Assembly (NCBI GenBank): GCA_003220265.1
Contig: QHRW01000023.1
Span: 1 to 35,020, forward strand
Origin: Candidatus Rokuibacteriota bacterium
GTDB taxonomy: Bacteria > Methylomirabilota > Methylomirabilia > Rokubacteriales > CSP1-6
Length of the DNA: 35,020 nucleotides
Direction: 5' to 3'
The position numbers were made by a program, and so were the translations under genes. Shown piece after piece: positions 8,865 to 17,035 of the stretch. The notes beneath the pieces are model-generated. The model did not search any database, was not told the DNA's origin, and saw only the letters and a list, made by a program, of their open reading frames with translations. Each line of letters starts with the position of its first letter. Position 1 is the first letter of the stretch.

Positions 8865-9068
8865 TTAGTGCGTAGCGCCGCGGAGGATGCGCGCGCGGGT
8901 TTGCGCAACGACCCGCTTGACCAATTCGATCGTGACCGACAGACGCTCGGCCAGCCTCGCGTCGCGACCGCGCCGCGGCTTCCGCCTGGCGGACCACGGC
9001 CCGTGTGATCCCCAGCAATCCCTGGGAGTCGGCGCGATGAACCTGGGACGGGTGAGCGTCCGCTTCAT
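8865..9068 (-). pseudogene. truncated, frameshifted transposase remnant (ISNCY-like)
   Basis: Two overlapping minus-strand frames join into one recognisable stretch. GLLGITRAVVRQAEAAARS in one frame continues in another as ARLAERLSVTIELVKRVVAQ then TRARILRGATH, followed at once by TAA. This resembles the helical region ahead of the SLFEPHT motif in ISNCY-family transposases. The DDE catalytic part is missing. The rest of 9069-9311 shows no gene I can support. I recognise the family from memory only. Confidence 0.4.
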
Positions 9069-9311
9069 GCTCTTCGAGGAGCTGCTAGGGGCCGCAAACG
9101 CCGCCCCTGTACGTGCCGCTCACCGCAGACCGCAGGCCGTGGCGGCCGGGCGTCCGCCGTGCTGGATCATCCCGGAGCTGTGCCGTAACGAGCCTCACGC
9201 CGGAGGACGATCACGCTGGCACTGGGATGAGGACCGCGACTGGGGCCTGAGAGCGGCGAGGCCGGGGCGCGGCCCGGGGAAGCCTCGGACCTCGTCGCTC
9301 TTCAGGGTCAA

Positions 9312-9704
9312 TCACCGGTACTCCGCCGTAACCGCCGGCGACCCGAGGTCACGCCGATCGGCGTACATGTCGGCCCGGTCGACGTAAATGAAGTCCGTGA
9401 TCTTCATTCCACCCCAGTTGGACACGGAGTAATAGAGGCGGTCGCCGGGCCGGATGTCCGCGGACGCCAGGAGGCCGACGCGGTTCCAGTTGACCGGGAT
9501 GACCCCGCCCGCCGTGATGAGGTTGATTTCGCCGAACGGATCCACCGCGACGAGCTGGACGCCGACGTCGTTGGTGATCACGACCGTATCGTCGTCGTTC
9601 ACCGACACGACGACCCCCCAGTCCGCTTGCTCATCGCCGATGGCAGGCGCGACGAGCGCCGCCGAGAGCACCATCAGAACTAGAGCGCCAAGAATCCCTC
9701 GCAT
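9312..9704 (-). CDS. small exported protein of unknown function
   Basis: The product is about 130 residues. ATG 9704 follows an AAGGAAGG ribosome site and begins a clear signal peptide (MRGILGALVLMVLSAALVA, then PAIGDEQA). The mature protein is a beta-rich fold of about 100 residues (WGVVVSVNDDDTVVITNDVG, then IPVNWNRVGLLASADIRPGDRLYYSVSNW), reminiscent of small OB/SH3-like periplasmic domains, but I cannot name the family. A very good sigma-54 promoter lies 118-132 bases upstream. The DUF1344-like gene at 11311 encodes a protein of similar size and plan. Confidence 0.7.
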   Translation of the reverse strand: MRGILGALVLMVLSAALVAPAIGDEQADWGVVVSVNDDDTVVITNDVGVQLVAVDPFGEINLITAGGVIPVNWNRVGLLASADIRPGDRLYYSVSNWGGMKITDFIYVDRADMYADRRDLGSPAVTAEYR

Positions 9705-10188
9705 TGTTTCCTTCCTTTCGGCGGGTGCTGGGCGCCTTCGGCCCCGTGGCCCCGCCTCACGCACCAGGTCTTGTTGCCACCGGCCAGGTACGCAGCGGCA
9801 CTTCCTGGTGGCACCGGAGGGGCAAGCCGGGTGCCAAGCCGCCGACTCATCCTTAAGATGTTGAACAGATGGCGATATTCGGTCAGACGAACCGCTCCGA
9901 GGAGACCACGGTGGGTGGAAAGAAAACTAACGTTACGGCCACTTTCAGTCCAGGAGATACGCTCGCATGAGACCGACGGTTCTGGGCTTTGAGAGTGACG
10001 CCTCCCTCTTTAGCTCGTAGATGAGGGTGGCTTCCGGCCAGGTCCTTTACGTGGCGGTAGTCCTGGCGGCGGAGTCACCGGCGTCAGCGTCTTCAGCTCG
10101 GTGCGGATGGCGTCCCGGCGCTGCTCGCGCACCTTAGCTCGGCCTTCAGCCGCGTGAGCTCTTGTCCCTTTAATCGATAAGCAATCAT
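9705..10188. other. intergenic region with a sigma-54 promoter and a possible coding remnant
   Basis: No intact gene is seen. The promoter at 9822-9836 reads leftwards into the small secreted protein gene. On the minus strand, about 10015-10165, one frame reads KVREQRRDAIRTELKTLTPV then TPPPGLPPRKGPGRKPP, and a shifted frame just before it gives QELTRLKAELR. Together they look like the end of a decayed gene of unknown family, possibly a recombinase or helix-rich DNA-binding tail. Confidence 0.35.
9822..9836 (-). promoter_or_regulatory. sigma-54 (RpoN) -24/-12 promoter candidate
   Basis: Read on the minus strand, TGGCACC-CGGC-TTGC matches TGGCACG-N4-TTGC at 10 of 11 positions with exact GG/GC spacing. 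It points at the small exported protein gene starting at 9704; transcription would begin near 9810, giving a leader of roughly 105 bases. This is the best -24/-12 match seen in the window. Confidence 0.6.
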
Positions 10189-10815
10189 TTATTGATCCGA
10201 TTGCTCTGGCGAGCGCGCGATCGGAAGTTGCCAGCCTCGTCGCATGGCCATGAACCGGAGTCCAAAGCAGAGGACCGCGCCTGCTAAAGCGGCCGCGAAA
10301 GGCGGGACATGCAGCATCCTTCCGATTACCACTACGGCCGCGCCAATGAGGGCCGCGACCGCGTACAGCTCAGTGCGCAACACGGTGGGGATTTCTCTCA
10401 CGAGGACGTCCCGCACGATGCCGCCGCCGATTCCGGTCAGCATGCCAAGCAACATCGCACCAACCGGTCCGGCGTCGAAAGCTAGTGCCTTACTCGCGCC
10501 AGAAACCGCAAAAAGCGCCAGTCCGGCGGCGTCGAACACCAGCACAGGGCTGTTCAACCGGTTGATGATTCGGTACCAATAGAATGTAATCAGTCCCGCA
10601 AGGATTGAGACAGCGATGTATCGCCAATCGCCGATTGCCGCGGGAGGAGCCGCCCCGATCATCACATCGCGGGCGATCCCACCCGAGTTGCCGGCGGCGA
10701 AAGACAAAACCAGAACCCCGAAGAGATCGAGCCTGTGCTTGACCCCCGCCGTCGCGCCGCTGAGCGCGAAAACGAAGGTGCCACCAAGATCGAAAGCCAT
10801 CAGCAGCGTACTCAC
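10189..10815 (-). CDS. TRIC-family (UPF0126) membrane channel protein
   Basis: This is an inner-membrane protein of about 208 residues built from two repeats of three membrane segments, as in bacterial TRIC cation channels (formerly UPF0126, YicG/YadS). Both repeats keep the glycine-rich pore motif: GNSGGIARDVMIG in the first and GIGGGIVRDVLVREIPTVL in the second. The N-terminus (LMAFDLGGTFVFALSGA) is also typical. GTG 10815 gives the usual family length; a TTG at 10839 would add eight residues. It likely conducts monovalent cations. Its neighbours on both sides are short exported proteins or remnants, so context adds nothing. Confidence 0.88.
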   Translation of the reverse strand: MSTLLMAFDLGGTFVFALSGATAGVKHRLDLFGVLVLSFAAGNSGGIARDVMIGAAPPAAIGDWRYIAVSILAGLITFYWYRIINRLNSPVLVFDAAGLALFAVSGASKALAFDAGPVGAMLLGMLTGIGGGIVRDVLVREIPTVLRTELYAVAALIGAAVVVIGRMLHVPPFAAALAGAVLCFGLRFMAMRRGWQLPIARSPEQSDQ

Positions 10816-11310
10816 GGGTATATGTTCGCAGACCGGCAAGTTCTTCTATATCGATAGCGAGGACCGGATTCAAAACGTTGTCGCTAGAGACAGTTCGGGT
10901 AAGGGCAAACAGATGCTAAGCACGCTGTAACTGGTTCAACTGGTCCTTTATGCGGCCTACGCTCCTCTACGGGTGGGCGACGCCCGGGAGCGCACGACCG
11001 GCGGCGTCGGCCTGGGGCTGACGAATCGCCGATCGCATCATCCGCCTGCACCTGCGCACCGTCCGCGGGGCCAACGCGCCCCACGGCGGCCTCGTGGTCG
11101 AGCCGAGCCTGCCCCGGGGCGCGCCCCGAGCCGGCGACGCCGGCCCCGCTCGAGCCCGCGCGCCCGGCCTAGCACTCGCACTGTCACTTCACACTTCTTG
11201 TCGAACTCTTAACTACGAGGCCCGTCGTGGGCGCGTACACCAGACTCATGAGCCGTCACGTCGACAGGCTGGGCGCGGCGACGCCGGCCCGCGAATGGAG
11301 GATCGAAGGT
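10816..11310. other. 495-base region holding only a histidine kinase remnant
   Basis: No intact gene is supported. The stretch 10973-11119 is the relic of a sensor kinase ATPase domain, listed separately. The remaining sequence before and after shows no promoter, hairpin or repeat that I could defend. Confidence 0.4.
10973..11119 (+). pseudogene. histidine kinase C-terminal (HATPase) remnant, frameshifted
   Basis: One frame reads GDARERTTGGVGLGL, the G1/G2 ATP-binding region of sensor histidine kinases. The next conserved part appears only in another frame, right after an in-frame TGA: RIADRIIRLHLRTVRGANAP then HGGLVVEPSLPRG, the normal end of such a domain. Upstream, the expected F/Y-R motif before the glycine box also needs a frame change. 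No kinase core, sensor domain or adjacent response regulator is present, so this is a dead fragment. Confidence 0.65.
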
Positions 11311-11649
11311 ATGGACAGGCAGAGGATGTTGACGCTCGGAATGGCCCTGGGACTCACCCTCGTCGCTGGCGCCGCCTGGGCCGACGGACCCAGTGCCGGC
11401 CACGGCGGAGAGGACATCGGTACGATCAGGTTGCTGGACCGCGCGCTGAGCCTGGTCGTTCTCAGTGACGGCGCCGAGTTCCGCGCGCCGGCCCCGGCGA
11501 TGCTCTCGAACCTGAAGGAAGGTGATCTGGTGAGGGTCGACTTCATGAACGACGGCGGGCGGTCGATCATCAACTTCATCGTGCCGGCCGACGCCGACAG
11601 CATCGCCGGCGCCAGCCCCGGCTCGGAGCCCGGCCCGCACGAGCACTAG
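11311..11649 (+). CDS. small exported DUF1344-like protein
   Basis: The product is about 112 residues. ATG 11311 follows GGATCGAAGG and starts a signal peptide (MDRQRMLTLGMALGLTLVAG, then AAWADG). The mature part has the DUF1344-style pattern: GTIRLLDRALSLVVLSDGAEF, then a short proline-containing link, LSNLKEGDLVRVDFMNDGG and a final beta-strand, which suggests a small OB-like periplasmic domain. The C-terminus is His/Pro-rich. Function is unknown for the family. It is similar in plan to the exported protein at 9312-9704, but I see no close sequence identity. Confidence 0.72.
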   Translation: MDRQRMLTLGMALGLTLVAGAAWADGPSAGHGGEDIGTIRLLDRALSLVVLSDGAEFRAPAPAMLSNLKEGDLVRVDFMNDGGRSIINFIVPADADSIAGASPGSEPGPHEH

Positions 11650-11840
11650 TCCACACGAGCCCTGAAGTGAAGCGCGCAGCCCTGCCCGCTCTCGTCGTGC
11701 CGGCCGTCGGTGGTTGCGGCCTGTTCGCGAGGGTGGGCGCACTATCCGGCGTATGCGAACACCGCCGCGCGGTCTGCGATTTGCGGCAGCGCTGCGCGCC
11801 ACGGCGTTCGACATCGTGTGCGGAGGGCGGGAAGCCTGGG

Positions 11841-13025
11841 CTAACCGCCCTCTGTCGCGCTGCGGACCGCCCAGCCGATCTCAGGGTGCAGCGCCAGTGT
11901 CGCTAGCTCCTGGCGAACACCGACGAAGCCGCCGACAAACTCCATCTCGTAGGATTCCTCAAAGTACTGCCACCGGAACGGCGCCCGGGAGAGCCCACTC
12001 GGGAACGCGTTCGTCGTGGGACCGAGCACGACGCTCCTGGAGGGGCGGTCCTCGGCCGGTGGAAAGAGCACGGACGCCCGGGTGCGCCTTGGCCCCGACA
12101 GCCACTGATTCCTCATCGTCGCCCTGTCGTCATGGTCCCTCAGGTACGGGAAGAAGGCCACGATCCAGCCGCTGGTGAACGGGCCGCCGCTCGTGTCGTC
12201 GACCCTGCAGATCGACTGCCAGAACCGGCGGTCCGCGCGCCCGCTCGCCGCCTCCACGAATTGGTCCAGGATGGGCGTGAGCACGTCGATCCACCATCCG
12301 AGATCGAAGCGGGCGAGGTCGCGGGCACGTCGAGCGATGCTCTGCCAGTCGGCGACTGTCCCTTCCAGCGTGATCGCGGGGATCCCGCAGAACGAGAGGA
12401 GCACGTAGTCGAAGTACGACTGCATCGTGTCGAGCAGGACGATATCGGCGGCGGCCTGCTCGGTCGGGCCGGTCGTCGAGAACGTCGGCCGCAGCAGCTC
12501 GTGCGTCTCCTCGCCGATGTGCCGACGGATATGCGCGGCGAACTCCTCGAAGACCTCGGGCCATGGGTTTTCCGGCGAGTCCTTCACGAAGTCGTCACGG
12601 CGTACTTCGATCTCAAGCTTCCCTTGGTGATTGACCAGCCGGCGCCGTAGGGTCTCGGCATTCGCGTTGACGTGATTGGCGAAGCCCTGGGCGATCAACA
12701 GCCAGATTGCGTCCGGTGACAGCGTGAGCCTCCGGTGGTCGTTGAAGGCGAGGGACGTCGCCGCGACCATTGGGTGGTACTCGACATCGGCGACCAGCGA
12801 CCCGTGGTACCTCGAGCACGCCGTGACCGGCTGCCCGGAGCTACGGCCCGTCCAGCGGCGCACGACGCTCGGGACGGGCGTGAGCGCCGCTTCTACCCCG
12901 GTTGCGTACGGCACCTCGCGGAGCGCCTCCGCCGCCGGCACGACATCCGAGACGGAGATCACGACGGCCGGCCGTGACGGCACCTCGGGACTATGGGAGT
13001 TGATCGGCTTGCCCCGGTCATCCAT
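11841..13025 (-). CDS. DUF4419 domain protein
   Basis: This is a soluble protein of 394 residues matching the DUF4419 family along most of its length. Landmarks in order are AFNDHRRLTLSPDAIWLLIAQ, GFANHVNANAETLRRRLVNH, QGKLEIEVRRDDF, the FSTTGPTEQAAADIVLLDTM block, YFDYVLLSFCGIPAITLEGT, DWQSIARRARDL and GWIVAFFPYL. ATG 13025 follows an AAAGGGG ribosome site. No biochemical role is established for this family, which is patchy in bacteria and also found in fungi, so horizontal spread is likely. Neighbours give no functional clue. Confidence 0.88.
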   Translation of the reverse strand: MDDRGKPINSHSPEVPSRPAVVISVSDVVPAAEALREVPYATGVEAALTPVPSVVRRWTGRSSGQPVTACSRYHGSLVADVEYHPMVAATSLAFNDHRRLTLSPDAIWLLIAQGFANHVNANAETLRRRLVNHQGKLEIEVRRDDFVKDSPENPWPEVFEEFAAHIRRHIGEETHELLRPTFSTTGPTEQAAADIVLLDTMQSYFDYVLLSFCGIPAITLEGTVADWQSIARRARDLARFDLGWWIDVLTPILDQFVEAASGRADRRFWQSICRVDDTSGGPFTSGWIVAFFPYLRDHDDRATMRNQWLSGPRRTRASVLFPPAEDRPSRSVVLGPTTNAFPSGLSRAPFRWQYFEESYEMEFVGGFVGVRQELATLALHPEIGWAVRSATEGG

Positions 13026-13222
13026 GCCGCACCCCTTTCAGCCGAGCATCCTATACCACGTGAGTGGCTGGCACTTTCGCTCGTGCGGACAGAGGCAACT
13101 ATGTCGAGCTAGCAGTTTCGACGTAGGTCGCCAGTTCTTGGTGGGCAAAGTATCGGGCAGCTCGTCTGGCCTTCGCCACGCTGGAGGTACGCCCCTGAGG
13201 CTGTTATCGACACGAGGTCGCC

Positions 13223-14227
13223 TCACGGCAAAAAACGGCCGACCGCTGGAAACAGAGCAAGGCCCGAAGGTGTTATGACAATTCGCCGCATCGAGACGAT
13301 TGCGCCTGGAGGAACTGCGCCAGTGACGGCGGAGAGGATGATCGAATTGATGGCAGCCTCGAGTCCCGAGACGACGATGGGCGTAATCGCGGGTTCTATG
13401 GCTGGAGCTGCCAGCCGGAATATCAGCCCAAGGAGGCCGCCCGCAGTGGTGGTCAGGACCCCCGGCCCCATCCGGAGGACGGCACAAATGCGTGTCGGCG
13501 TGTTGATGTCACCCGACGGGGCCAGGGCAAACGTGAGCGTGTAGGCGAACGGAATTGTGAGCGGTGAGCCCACGATCGGGAGGGTTGTCGCGAATGTGCC
13601 AGTGACCGCAACTGCGACTGCACCAGACATGAGCGTGATGGATGGTGCCCCGCTCAGCGTCACACTCGGTGGCAAACCGGGAACTGACGCAGGGGCTGTG
13701 ATCATAGAAGCCGGGACGGCGACCGAGGCTGGTGTAACGATCTCAACAGTCGGGTGGGGGAAGCCAGCCGATGCTCCAGGAAGGGCGCCCAGTGCACCGG
13801 ACCGAAACAACTCACCGGTAAATATAGCGCTCCCTTGCTCATCGATGCTCAAGCCGATCGAACCTGTGGGAAACGTCGGCGGGTGAACAAAAGCGCAGCT
13901 ACCGTTCTGTGCTGCTTCGGATTCAACGAGACTTTGCCCGTTCGGCGGAAACAGATGCCAAATGTGGCCGGTCACTGGCAGGACGACCGAGCCCGCCAAG
14001 TCAATGATGACTACGTCAACCCGATAGCCCGGTCCGAAAGCAAGAATACAGGCGTCAAGCCGATTAGCAGCAGCTTGAATCTTTCTCGTGAGGCTTGCGA
14101 CGCCAGCCAGAACTTGCCACTTCTGTGATCCGGCTAGGCCGGGAAGCTGTGACTGCAGATCCTCCTTGCGGGCCTTCAGCTCTTCGAGCTCTGCTGCTAG
14201 TAGTTTGCATTGGGAGGGAATGGGCAT
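13223..14227 (-). CDS. unknown protein with N-terminal coiled coil and Pro/Val/Thr-rich body
   Basis: The product is 334 residues from ATG 14227, preceded by GGGAGG. Residues 8-62 are a predicted coiled coil (LLAAELEELKARKEDLQSQL, then SLTRKIQAAANRLDAC). The middle (about residues 150-230) is a run of Ala/Pro/Val/Thr segments such as PASVPGLPPSVTLSGAPSIT. The last third is hydrophobic and Gly/Ala/Ile-rich, possibly membrane-associated (VVSGLEAAINSIILSAVTGA). There is no signal peptide. I do not recognise a family. Codon use looks more A/T-tolerant than its neighbours, which may mean separate acquisition. Confidence 0.6.
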   Translation of the reverse strand: MPIPSQCKLLAAELEELKARKEDLQSQLPGLAGSQKWQVLAGVASLTRKIQAAANRLDACILAFGPGYRVDVVIIDLAGSVVLPVTGHIWHLFPPNGQSLVESEAAQNGSCAFVHPPTFPTGSIGLSIDEQGSAIFTGELFRSGALGALPGASAGFPHPTVEIVTPASVAVPASMITAPASVPGLPPSVTLSGAPSITLMSGAVAVAVTGTFATTLPIVGSPLTIPFAYTLTFALAPSGDINTPTRICAVLRMGPGVLTTTAGGLLGLIFRLAAPAIEPAITPIVVSGLEAAINSIILSAVTGAVPPGAIVSMRRIVITPSGLALFPAVGRFLP

Positions 14228-14486
14228 GTGCGCCTCCCGTCGGGAAGAAAGTGAAGGGGATGTCCCCGTCCCCGAATACGTTATCCGCGCGAATGCAGCG
14301 AAGCAATCGGGTCGCCGGCGAGGCTGCGTCGGGTTTTCCCCGACTCCCTTACGGTCGTCTCCGCGTTAGAGAGACGAGGCGCTCGATTGTTTCAGGAGAC
14401 GGTGCCGTGGAAAACGGAACCGTGGTCGCTGCGGAAGCGAGACGCCCAGATCAAGAGGTGGCTGCTTCTCCAAGGATGTCCAGTTG

Positions 14487-14505
14487 CAGTGCACCCGCTG
14501 CACTG
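14487..14505. promoter_or_regulatory. perfect inverted repeat CAGTGCA-N5-TGCACTG
   Basis: A 7-base perfect dyad with a 5-base CCCGC centre lies about 300 bases before the activator start. It could be an operator or a hairpin in a long leader. No regulator family can be assigned. Confidence 0.35.
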
Positions 14506-14514
14506 AAGTTGGCC

Positions 14515-14549
14515 AATCGAGATTTTCACAGAACGGTAAATCTCCGATT
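14515..14549. promoter_or_regulatory. imperfect inverted repeat AATCGAGATTT / AAATCTCCGATT
   Basis: The arms pair apart from one extra base and are separated by about 12 bases. It starts 10 bases after the dyad at 14487-14505, so the two may act together upstream of the activator gene. There is no T-run after it, so it is not a simple terminator. Confidence 0.3.
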
Positions 14550-14798
14550 TGGCTCGCGCCGGGCTCTGGCGCGTTTCTTGCCGGAGTGCGCGCATCCACT
14601 CGCGGCTCGTTGCAGATTCTTGGCGCGCCGCCGCGGAGTGGACCTGACCGCGGTCGGTATGTCGTTCGCCAGACGGGTCAGGAGCTGTGGTGCAGATTCT
14701 TTCCTCGAACAGGATGACTCGCTGACCGAGAAGGGCCCTGACCGTATCGATCATGGATACCTGGGTAGCAGTGGTCTCGCGACACCTCGCGCACGGCC

Positions 14799-16196
14799 GT
14801 GGCTCTATTCATGGTTAGCGCCTGGTACGAGGTGTTCGGCCGCACCGGCCTCGAGCGCTCGGGCCACGAGATGCAGGCGCTGGCCGATGCAGGTATCTCG
14901 CTCCGCTGGCGCGAAGACAACACCGCCGGCCTCGGCGTGCTCCTGTTCGACGAAAGTGGAGAGGGTCTTTACCAGCATGTTCGCGATGTCAGCCGTCAGG
15001 GTGAAGCGCGAGTGCTGGCGATTGCCCGAGCCCCAACCGCGGTCCCCGAGGGAGCCAGCTGGCGACTGCTTCAGGCCGGCGCCTCCGATGTCATCGTCTG
15101 GTCGGGGTTCGACGAGCCGGCTCGCGCGGTGGCGCTTCGGCTCGAGCGCTGGGATCACGTGGACCGACTGGTGGCGTCTTCATTGGTCCGCGACAACCTC
15201 GTCGGGCAAGGCGCGGCCTGGCGTTCGCTCCTGCGGCAGGTCGTCGAAGTGGCGGCCTTCACGGACGCCTCCATCCTGGTCACCGGGGAGAGTGGCACCG
15301 GCAAGGAGCTCATCGGGCGGCTCGTGCACACGCTCGACCGCCGCGGGAACAAGAAAGACCTCGTCGTGCTCGATTGCACCACGGTCGTGCCCGAGCTCGC
15401 CGGCAGCGAGTTTTTCGGCCACGAGCGTGGGGCGTTCACCGGCGCGATCAGCGCGCGAGAGGGCGCGTTCGCTCTCGCCGACACTGGGACGTTGTTCCTG
15501 GACGAGGTCGGTGAGTTGCCCCTACCGCTCCAGGGCCAGCTCCTCAGGGTCGTCCAGGAACGGATGTACAAGCGCGTCGGTGGCAACAACTGGCACCGGA
15601 CGGAATTCCGCCTCGTCTGCGCCACGAACAGAGACCTCGCGCGCGAGGTCGAACGGGGCGCGTTTCGGGGCGATCTGTACCACCGGATCGCCAACTGGTC
15701 GTGCCGGGTGCCATCGCTGCGCGAGCGACGGGAGGACGTGTTGCTCCTCGCCCGTCACTTCATCAAGGAGTTCCATGGAGGCGATGCCCCCCCGCCGATG
15801 AGCGACGAGATCCGCGACTACCTGCTGACCCGCGACTATCCGGGAAACGTTCGCGACCTGCGCCAGTGCATCGCCCGGATGATGTCTCGTCACGTCGGCC
15901 CCGGCCCGATCACGCCTGGGGACATTCCACCGGGGGATCGTCCGGCCGCTGCCATCGGCCAGCAGGGTTGGCGCGATATGACGTTCGAGGCCTGCATCCG
16001 GCTCGCCGTGACGATGGGCGTGGGCCTCAAGGAGATCGGACGGGCCGCCGAGGAGACCGCCGTCCGCATTGCCATCGCGCAGCACGCGGGCAACCTGCAG
16101 CGCGCGGCGGTGAGTCTCGGCGTCACCGACCGTGCGCTGCAGCTGCGTCGCGCCCTGCGACGCGAGCACGGCCAGGAACGGAATGGTGATCCGTGA
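14799..16196 (+). CDS. sigma-54-dependent transcriptional activator (enhancer-binding protein)
   Basis: The product is 465 residues from GTG 14799, or 461 from ATG 14811. The AAA+ core has Walker A GESGTGKE (about residues 163-170), the sigma-54-contacting loop GAFTGA (211-216), Walker B GTLFLDEVGE (about 230-239), sensor I near LVCATNRD, an RGDLYHRI-like segment and the PGNVRDLRQ C-subdomain motif. The C-terminus has a Fis-type helix-turn-helix (AGNLQRAAVSLGVTDRALQL). The N-terminal 130 residues look like a degenerate receiver or sensor domain without an obvious phosphoacceptor pocket, so the trigger may be a ligand or partner. Three sigma-54 promoter candidates in this window are possible targets. 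Confidence 0.93.
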   Translation: MALFMVSAWYEVFGRTGLERSGHEMQALADAGISLRWREDNTAGLGVLLFDESGEGLYQHVRDVSRQGEARVLAIARAPTAVPEGASWRLLQAGASDVIVWSGFDEPARAVALRLERWDHVDRLVASSLVRDNLVGQGAAWRSLLRQVVEVAAFTDASILVTGESGTGKELIGRLVHTLDRRGNKKDLVVLDCTTVVPELAGSEFFGHERGAFTGAISAREGAFALADTGTLFLDEVGELPLPLQGQLLRVVQERMYKRVGGNNWHRTEFRLVCATNRDLAREVERGAFRGDLYHRIANWSCRVPSLRERREDVLLLARHFIKEFHGGDAPPPMSDEIRDYLLTRDYPGNVRDLRQCIARMMSRHVGPGPITPGDIPPGDRPAAAIGQQGWRDMTFEACIRLAVTMGVGLKEIGRAAEETAVRIAIAQHAGNLQRAAVSLGVTDRALQLRRALRREHGQERNGDP

Positions 16197-16202
16197 AAGT
16201 GA

Positions 16203-17012
16203 TCAGGCGTTGATCCACGGATCTCCGATCGCGGCGGCGACCTGCACGGCGAACGCCGCGGTCCGCGGGTCGACGTGAGGAACGCGAGCGCCCTGCATCA
16301 GGCGCAGCACGGTGCCGCCCATGACCTCACGTTCCTCTGCCGCCGTCAGCTGGAGCGCGCGGACCTTCGCCAGCTCGACACCGGGGTGGAGCCAGGGGCC
16401 GTCGGAGCCGAAGACGAGCTTGTGAGCTCCCGCGCGCCGAGCCGCGGCTTCCAGGAGATCGAACCGCCGGATCCCCGACGTATCGGTGTAGACATTCGGG
16501 TGACGCACGAGATGATCGATGAACGCCAGCTGGGCTTTCCAGTCGTCGGCAAAGCTGCTCAGGTGGGGAATGATGAACGGGACGGTGGGATACTCCGTCG
16601 CCAGCAGCTCCACGACCGAGACTTCTCCCATGACGTCGTAGATCACCGGAAGCCCATAGGCGCGCGCGACCTCGCAGATCTCCCGTGTGATCCGCCCATC
16701 GTGACGATGCACCTTGATTCCGCGGAAGCCGTACTTCACAACGGCTGTGCGTACCAGGGCGGCGACGCGACCTCGGTCGCGCTCCGGGTGCACGAAGGCG
16801 AAACCGTAAAATCGATCCGGTCGACTGCCGACGATGCGGGCGACGTGCCCGTTGGCCTCCGCATAATCGGAATGGAAGGCGGCGAAGAGCACGGTGCGAT
16901 CGATGCCGGCCTCCCGCGCGCGCCTGAGGTAGGCGTCGAGCGGGGCGTCGGTGTCCCACGGCCCACTGAGACCGTCTCCTTTTCCCGCGTGGCAATGCGC
17001 ATCGACGATCAC
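16203..17012 (-). CDS. TIM-barrel amidohydrolase (Amidohydro_2 type)
   Basis: The product is a cytoplasmic metal-dependent hydrolase of 269 residues. It has the N-terminal DAHCHAGKG metal motif, a central GFRGIKVHRHDG strand, the IIPHLSSFADDW histidine and the terminal FGSDGPWLHPG aspartate, all in Amidohydro_2 order. The family covers decarboxylases and hydrolases of small cyclic or carboxylated substrates; the substrate here is unknown. The start is GTG 17012, after an excellent AGGAGGT site; an in-frame alternative is not needed. It sits 23 bases after the peptidoglycan amidase gene and is the last gene of the minus-strand island train, ending 6 bases from the convergent activator gene. 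Confidence 0.88.
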   Translation of the reverse strand: MIVDAHCHAGKGDGLSGPWDTDAPLDAYLRRAREAGIDRTVLFAAFHSDYAEANGHVARIVGSRPDRFYGFAFVHPERDRGRVAALVRTAVVKYGFRGIKVHRHDGRITREICEVARAYGLPVIYDVMGEVSVVELLATEYPTVPFIIPHLSSFADDWKAQLAFIDHLVRHPNVYTDTSGIRRFDLLEAAARRAGAHKLVFGSDGPWLHPGVELAKVRALQLTAAEEREVMGGTVLRLMQGARVPHVDPRTAAFAVQVAAAIGDPWINA

Positions 17013-17035
17013 CTGGCAGACCTCCTGGGCCCGGT

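Larger units (their letters stand above)
14228..14798. promoter_or_regulatory. divergent intergenic region upstream of the sigma-54 activator
   Basis: A region of 571 bases lies between the minus-strand coiled-coil gene and the activator. The open frame crossing it (14095-15801) is a shadow. Two inverted repeats stand out, at 14487-14505 and 14515-14549, listed separately. A 77-codon frame at 14484-14717 contains a CxxC pair but has no other support. Base composition is lower in GC around 14515-14550 than nearby. Confidence 0.4.

Noticed and set aside
9809..9823. Plus-strand TGGCACC-N4-GGGC resembling a sigma-54 site
   Set aside because: The -12 element lacks TT and no plus-strand gene lies downstream before the convergent channel gene.
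14303..14317. Weak minus-strand sigma-54-like site CGGCGAC-N4-TTGC upstream of the coiled-coil gene
   Set aside because: Only 7 of 11 positions match; the -12 is good but the -24 lacks the CAC core.
14484..14717. 77-codon frame with a CxxC pair, possible zinc-ribbon protein
   Set aside because: It has only one Cys pair near the start, no ribosome site and overlaps two inverted repeats; not enough to call a gene.
14095..15801. 568-residue open frame overlapping the activator gene
   Set aside because: It is Arg/Ser/Pro-rich with no family motif and lies in a shadow frame of the sigma-54 activator, whose motifs are unmistakable.
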